Shown in pieces: positions 5,731 to 9,035 of a stretch of DNA of 9,035 bases. Source of the stretch: Deltaproteobacteria bacterium (GTDB taxonomy: Bacteria > Myxococcota > Polyangia > Haliangiales > Haliangiaceae). How positions within the stretch are numbered: position 1 is the stretch's first letter; every line of letters starts with the position of its first letter. The notes beneath the pieces were generated by a model. That model saw only the letters and a program-made list of their open reading frames with translations, made no database searches and had not been told where the DNA came from. The stretch covers positions 1 to 9,035 of the forward strand of contig JAGSPR010000282.1 of assembly GCA_018262455.1 (NCBI GenBank). Reading direction: 5' to 3'. The translations under genes and the position numbers were made by a program.

Positions 5731-7038
5731 GTGGCGGTCAAGAACTACGTCCTGGACACCAACGTTTTGCTCCACGATGCGCGGGCGTTCTACGCGTTTG
5801 CGGACAACAACGTCATCATCCCGATCTACGTGATCGAGGAAATCGACACCTTCAAGAAGGATCAGAACGAGCTCGGGCGCAACGCGCGCCAGGTCGCTCG
5901 CCTCCTCGATCAGCACCGGAGCGAGGGCGGCCTCTCGCATGCCCAGCCGATGGAGAACGGCGGCACGATCCGGGTCGCGCTGTCGAAGAGCCCGATCAAG
6001 AACCCGAGCTACGACTCGCGTTCGATGGATCAGCGGATCCTCGAGATCGCGCTCGAGGTTCGCGACGCCGATCCCAAGACGCCGACGATCCTCGTCACGA
6101 AGGACGTCAACATGCGCGTTCGCGGCGATGCCCTCGGGCTCGCCGCCATCGACTTCGACCCCGAGCGGATCTCGATCGACGAGCTGTATCCCGGCAACCG
6201 CGAGTTGCTGGTGCCGGCCGGGACCATCGATCAGTTCTATGTCGACAGCGCCGTCGTGGTCGACGCGCCCGGTCTCCACGCGAACGAGTTCCTCACGCTC
6301 AAGGACGACGCTGGCAAGAGCGCGCTGACCCGGTGGGACAAGACCGTCGGCAAGGCCGTGCCGGTCAAGAAGCTGCGGGACGGGGTGTGGGGCATCAAGC
6401 CGCGGAACCGCGAGCAGCACTTCGCGCTCGATCTGCTGCTCGACGACTCGGTTCAGTGCGTGACGCTCGTCGGCAAGGCGGGCACCGGCAAGACCTTGCT
6501 CGCGATCGCCGCCGGTCTCCAGAAGGTCACCGAGGATCAGGTCTACTCGAAGCTCCTCGTGTCGCGGCCGATCTTCCCGATGGGACGCGACATCGGCTAC
6601 CTCCCCGGCACCGTCGAGGAGAAGCTCAACCCGTGGATGCAGCCGATCTACGACAACCTCGAGCTGCTGCTCGGGATCACGAAGACCGACAAGAAGGACG
6701 GCCGCAGCTACGCCGAGCTCGTGGACCTCGGGTTCATCGAGATCGAGCCGCTGACGTACATCCGCGGCCGCTCGCTGCCGAACGTCTACATGATCGTCGA
6801 CGAGGCGCAGAACCTCACGCCGCACGAGGTCAAGACGATCATCACGCGTGCCGGCGAAGGCACGAAGATCATCCTGACCGGTGATCCGTACCAGATCGAT
6901 CACCCGTACCTCGACTCGTCGAACAACGGGCTGACCACGGTCGCGGAGCGGTTCAAGAGCGAGTCGATCGCGGGCCACATCATCCTGACCAAGGGTGAGC
7001 GCTCGCCGCTCGCGGAGCTGGCGACGCAGATCCTGTGA
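5731..7038 (+). CDS. phoH: PIN-PhoH family ATPase/ribonuclease
   Basis: The 435-aa product joins an N-terminal PIN ribonuclease-like domain (about 1-150) to a C-terminal PhoH ATPase domain (about 222-435), the architecture known as PhoH2 or YlaK type. PIN acidic residues are visible in VLDTNVLL (Asp9), in VIEEID (Glu36/Glu37) and in LVTKDVNMR (Asp125). The ATPase has Walker A GKAGTGKT (248-255), Walker B MIVDEAQN (354-361) and the PhoH motif LTGDPYQID (382-390). Members of this group have been reported to unwind and cleave RNA in an ATP-dependent way, and some are paired with an antitoxin-like partner; none is seen here. The protein is cytoplasmic. The GTG at 5731 is the only usable start, since no other start codon precedes it in frame before the upstream gene ends. 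It has no Shine-Dalgarno site. The stop overlaps the next gene by 4 bp. Confidence 0.94.
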   Translation: MAVKNYVLDTNVLLHDARAFYAFADNNVIIPIYVIEEIDTFKKDQNELGRNARQVARLLDQHRSEGGLSHAQPMENGGTIRVALSKSPIKNPSYDSRSMDQRILEIALEVRDADPKTPTILVTKDVNMRVRGDALGLAAIDFDPERISIDELYPGNRELLVPAGTIDQFYVDSAVVVDAPGLHANEFLTLKDDAGKSALTRWDKTVGKAVPVKKLRDGVWGIKPRNREQHFALDLLLDDSVQCVTLVGKAGTGKTLLAIAAGLQKVTEDQVYSKLLVSRPIFPMGRDIGYLPGTVEEKLNPWMQPIYDNLELLLGITKTDKKDGRSYAELVDLGFIEIEPLTYIRGRSLPNVYMIVDEAQNLTPHEVKTIITRAGEGTKIILTGDPYQIDHPYLDSSNNGLTTVAERFKSESIAGHIILTKGERSPLAELATQIL

Positions 7039-7520
7039 CCCGGGCGGCGTTCGCGCTCGCGGTGCTCGGCATCGCCCTCGTGCTAACGGCCCGGCCGCTC
7101 GGGGCCCAGCGCGAGCCTGGCTGGGAGCTCCGGGTCCCGGACCGGATCGAGGTCCCGCTCGGTGGCAGTGCCATCATGCCGATCGCGATCGCGGTCGATC
7201 GCGGGCTCACCGTGTCGAGGGATGGGCCGGTGATCGTCGAGCTCTACGCCGAGCCGGGCCTGGCGATCAAGAAGCGCAGGCTGGGGCGCGCAGACGCCGT
7301 CGATCCCGAGGCGGATGCCCCGCGCTTTGCCGTGGCGGTGCACGGAGACGGCGTCGGCGACCACACGCTGAAGCTGCACGTCAAGCTGTGGCTGTGCGGC
7401 GGCAAGGCGTGTCGGCCGCTCGACCTCCGCCGGGTCGTCACGATCACGGTGGCCACGCCGGCGGCTCCTGCCGACGCGGGAATCGATGGAATGCCCGATG
7501 CCCGACACCAGCCACGCTGA
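7035..7520 (+). CDS. Small exported protein with C-x4-C motif, function unknown
   Basis: This 161-aa protein begins with a Sec signal peptide: a short basic start, a hydrophobic core (AAFALAVLGIALVLTA, residues 4-19) and probable cleavage after Ala24 (PLGA/QREP). The mature part is beta-rich, with short strands such as IVELYAEPGLAI (67-78) and TLKLHVKLWLCGGKAC (111-126). Cys121 and Cys126 are the only cysteines and lie at the end of a strand, followed by RPLDLRR. This recalls the N-terminal (alpha) domain of DsbD-like thiol-disulfide proteins, where two cysteines with a similar spacing follow a beta strand, but the likeness is loose and should be treated as a hypothesis. The C-terminus is Ala/Pro/Asp-rich. 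The GTG start overlaps the phoH stop codon as GTGA, so its translation is probably coupled to phoH. Confidence 0.75.
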   Translation: MTRAAFALAVLGIALVLTARPLGAQREPGWELRVPDRIEVPLGGSAIMPIAIAVDRGLTVSRDGPVIVELYAEPGLAIKKRRLGRADAVDPEADAPRFAVAVHGDGVGDHTLKLHVKLWLCGGKACRPLDLRRVVTITVATPAAPADAGIDGMPDARHQPR

Positions 7521-7597
7521 AAGTTTGGGTCGCGAGATCAACTAGTTGGCTGCGATTGGGCCAGATCCGACCGCAGGCTCGTGCGTCGAATCGAGCC

Positions 7598-8752
7598 ATG
7601 CTTACCCGCCAGCGCGTCATCTCCTACGGAATCCCCACCGCTGCGGCGGCGACGATCGTCGCGGCTGCGCTCCTGACGTCGGGCGGCAGGCAGTCGCTGC
7701 TCGCCAACCCCGGCAAGCCGACGCCGATCGTTCCGAGCCATGTGGTCTCGGGCAGCCACCGGATCGACGTCGTGTTCGCGGTCGACACGACGGGGTCGAT
7801 GGGGGGGCTGCTCGATGGCGCGAAGCGGACCGTGTGGTCGATCGCGACGCATATTCGCAAGACCGACCCCAACGCCGATCTGAGGATCGGGCTCGTCGCG
7901 TATCGCGATGTCGGTGATGACTACGTCACCAAGCCGTTCTTGCTCACCACCGATCTCGACGCAGTCTACAGCGAGCTCGCGACCTACCAGGCCTCGGGCG
8001 GTGGTGACACGCCGGAGGACGTCGATGCCGCGCTCGATGACTCTCTCCACAAGATGCCGTGGCGCGCCGACGCCAAGAAGCTCGTGTTCCTCGTCGGGGA
8101 CGCCCCGCCCGCGAGCCGCGGCGAGGTCCCCAGGTTCGACGTCCTCGCGCGCGAGGCGAGCGAGACCGGCATCGTGATCAACGCGATCCGGTGCGGTGTC
8201 GACAACGAGACCGCGAGCACGTTCCAGCGGATCGCCTCGCTCGGTCGCGGCGAGTTCTCGACCATTCACCAGGACGGCGGCGTCCAGCAGATCGCGACGC
8301 CGTACGACGACAAGCTTGCCGAGCTGTCGTCGCAGATCGATCGCACCGCGATGGTCGTCGGTGACGACTCGGTCCGCACGCGGTGGGAAGGCAAGATGGC
8401 GGCCGCCGAGGCGGCGCCGGCCGCGGCGAAGGCGGATCGGGCCGCGTACTATGCGAACGGGGCCACCGGCGGCATGAAGCGCGGCGAGGACGACCTGGTC
8501 GGCGGCGTCGCGACCGGCACGATGACCGTCGATGGGGTCGACCCGGAGAGCCTCCCCGCCGACATGAGGGGCAAGGACAAGGCCGAGGTGAAGGCCGAGA
8601 TCGACCGCCGCGTCGCCGAGCGCAGGACGCTCCAGAACCAGGTCGAGGACCTCACCCGGCAGCGCGAGGATTTCCTGCTCAAGCAGGCCAAGGGCGGCGA
8701 GGCCGGCTTCGACGAGGCCGTGAAGGCCACCGTCGACAAGCAGATCAAGTAG
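7598..8752 (+). CDS. Membrane-anchored von Willebrand factor A domain protein
   Basis: The 384-aa product has one hydrophobic segment near its start (about residues 8-27), acting as an uncleaved anchor or signal peptide, then a vWA domain (about 55-245). The MIDAS metal site is visible: FAVDTTGSMGG (60-70) supplies Asp63, Thr65 and Ser67; the threonine position is GGGDTPEDV (134-142); and an aspartate lies in VGDAPP (166-171). The DTTGSM form, with AYRD (101-104) and GGGDTPED, is closest to the vWA of VwkA-type alpha-kinases and related bacterial proteins, but no kinase domain follows. The C-terminal third (about 265-384) is Ala/Lys/Asp/Glu-rich and ends in a likely coiled coil (328-365). It probably binds a protein partner at the cell envelope through Mg2+/Ca2+. 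ATG at 7598 is chosen because it places the hydrophobic segment at the N-terminus; no Shine-Dalgarno site precedes it. The 77-bp gap before it (7521-7597) holds no recognisable gene. Confidence 0.9.
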   Translation: MLTRQRVISYGIPTAAAATIVAAALLTSGGRQSLLANPGKPTPIVPSHVVSGSHRIDVVFAVDTTGSMGGLLDGAKRTVWSIATHIRKTDPNADLRIGLVAYRDVGDDYVTKPFLLTTDLDAVYSELATYQASGGGDTPEDVDAALDDSLHKMPWRADAKKLVFLVGDAPPASRGEVPRFDVLAREASETGIVINAIRCGVDNETASTFQRIASLGRGEFSTIHQDGGVQQIATPYDDKLAELSSQIDRTAMVVGDDSVRTRWEGKMAAAEAAPAAAKADRAAYYANGATGGMKRGEDDLVGGVATGTMTVDGVDPESLPADMRGKDKAEVKAEIDRRVAERRTLQNQVEDLTRQREDFLLKQAKGGEAGFDEAVKATVDKQIK

Positions 8753-8778
8753 CTAGCCCCCCCACGACCTCTTATTGA

Positions 8779-8805
8779 AGGGCGCCCTGTCGACCGGGGC
8801 GCCCT
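8779..8805 (+). terminator. Hairpin terminator after the vWA gene
   Basis: A perfect 9-bp inverted repeat, AGGGCGCCC (8779-8787) and GGGCGCCCT (8797-8805), encloses a 9-nt loop (8788-8796), 26 bp past the vWA stop codon. The stem is very GC-rich. The following CGTGCTATTTC has only a short T run, so it is an imperfect intrinsic terminator. It separates the vWA gene from the helicase gene. Confidence 0.6.
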
Positions 8806-8823
8806 CGTGCTATTTCGGGGCCA

Positions 8824-8845
8824 AAGGAGTCCCGAGCAGCTCGGG
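8824..8845 (+). promoter_or_regulatory. Distant Shine-Dalgarno site plus hairpin in the helicase leader
   Basis: AAGGAG (8824-8829) is the best Shine-Dalgarno match in the window but lies 29 nt before the ATG at 8859, too far to act directly. No start codon sits at normal spacing from it. Between them a hairpin can form: CCCGAG (8831-8836), a 3-nt loop CAG, then CTCGGG (8840-8845). Folding would bring the site to about 14 nt of spacing from the ATG. An extended -10-like TGCTATTTC (8808-8816) just upstream could be the promoter but has no matching -35. Confidence 0.4.
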
Positions 8846-8858
8846 GCGTAACACCAAA

Positions 8859-9035
8859 ATGCAGTTCAGTGACCTGGGGTTGATCCCTCCGCTCGCGACC
8901 GCGGTCGCAGCAGAGGGCTACACCCAGCCGACGCCGATCCAGGCCAAGGCAATTCCGTTTGTACTCGCAGGCCGAGACCTCCTGGGTCTCGCACAGACCG
9001 GCACCGGCAAGACGGCAGCGTTCGCGCTGCCCATC
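8859..9035 (+). CDS. rhlE: RhlE-like DEAD-box RNA helicase (N-terminal part)
   Basis: Only the first 59 codons are in the window; the frame is open to the last base. The start [12 protein letters not shown] is followed by the Q motif (Phe3 and the segment GYTQPTPIQ, residues 20-28), [12 protein letters not shown] (31-42) and motif I (Walker A) AQTGTGKT (45-52). This order and spacing fit the RhlE group of ATP-dependent RNA helicases, which remodel rRNA and take part in ribosome assembly, RNA decay and cold adaptation. The DEAD and SAT motifs lie beyond the window, so the exact subgroup (RhlE, RhlB, CsdA or DbpA) is a best guess. The gene follows a terminator and seems to be its own transcription unit, with an unusual leader. 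Confidence 0.9.
   Translation, partial: MQFSDLGLIPPLATAVAAEGYTQPTPIQAKAIPFVLAGRDLLGLAQTGTGKTAAFALPI

Noticed and set aside
5518..6978. Minus-strand open frame of 486 codons opposite phoH
   Set aside because: The plus strand holds intact PIN, Walker A and Walker B motifs; the antisense chain has no domain.
7188..7211. Dense GATC/CGATCG palindromes as a repeated signal element
   Set aside because: Such words arise readily from Asp, Ile and Arg codons in GC-rich genes and are scattered in coding frames throughout the window; without genome-wide counts no enrichment can be claimed.
7521..7597. Promoter for the vWA gene in the 77-bp gap
   Set aside because: TTGG-type hexamers occur at 7525, 7546 and 7556, but none has a plausible -10 at 15-19 bp, and there is no strong hairpin or small gene.

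Overview
The window is GC-rich, densely packed chromosomal DNA from a free-living bacterium. It is most like a member of the Myxococcota or a related deltaproteobacterial lineage. That placement rests on high GC at third codon positions, frequent GTG starts, few strong Shine-Dalgarno sites, a stand-alone propeller lipoprotein and a large GAF-GAF-GGDEF signalling protein. It is an inference from style and gene content, not a phylogenetic result. I see no transposase, phage gene, CRISPR array or obvious defence gene; this looks like housekeeping and signalling territory rather than an accessory island.

Layout, left to right. Positions 1-57 hold the last 18 codons of an unidentified plus-strand gene. 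A short non-coding stretch follows with an 11-bp tandem repeat. Then come a minus-strand tRNA-Ala(GGC) with encoded CCA and, upstream of it on the same strand, a 210-aa unidentified protein (266-898). The tRNA has its own sigma70-type promoter, whose -35 hexamer overlaps the stop codon of the protein gene. From 957 every gene is on the plus strand: a 674-aa beta-propeller lipoprotein (957-2981); an FtsB/DivIC-type division protein (3124-3474) overlapping by 4 bp a six-TM, two-GAF diguanylate cyclase (3471-5681); a PIN-PhoH ATPase (5731-7038) overlapping by 4 bp a small exported protein with a C-x4-C motif (7035-7520); a membrane-anchored von Willebrand A protein (7598-8752); a hairpin terminator (8779-8805); and the first 59 codons of an RhlE-like DEAD-box RNA helicase (8859 to the window end).

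How they may work together. Two translationally coupled pairs stand out: ftsB with the diguanylate cyclase, and phoH with the exported protein. The first places a c-di-GMP synthase in the same transcript as a divisome component, which suggests but does not prove a link between cyclic-di-GMP and septation. The second pairs a probable RNA-targeting ATPase with a secreted protein whose role is unknown. The PhoH gene has a good -35 hexamer, a dyad over the promoter and no Shine-Dalgarno site, so its message may be leaderless. The helicase has a strong Shine-Dalgarno sequence that is separated from its ATG by a small hairpin. No clearly new multi-gene system is evident; the most interesting items are regulatory details and gene pairings.
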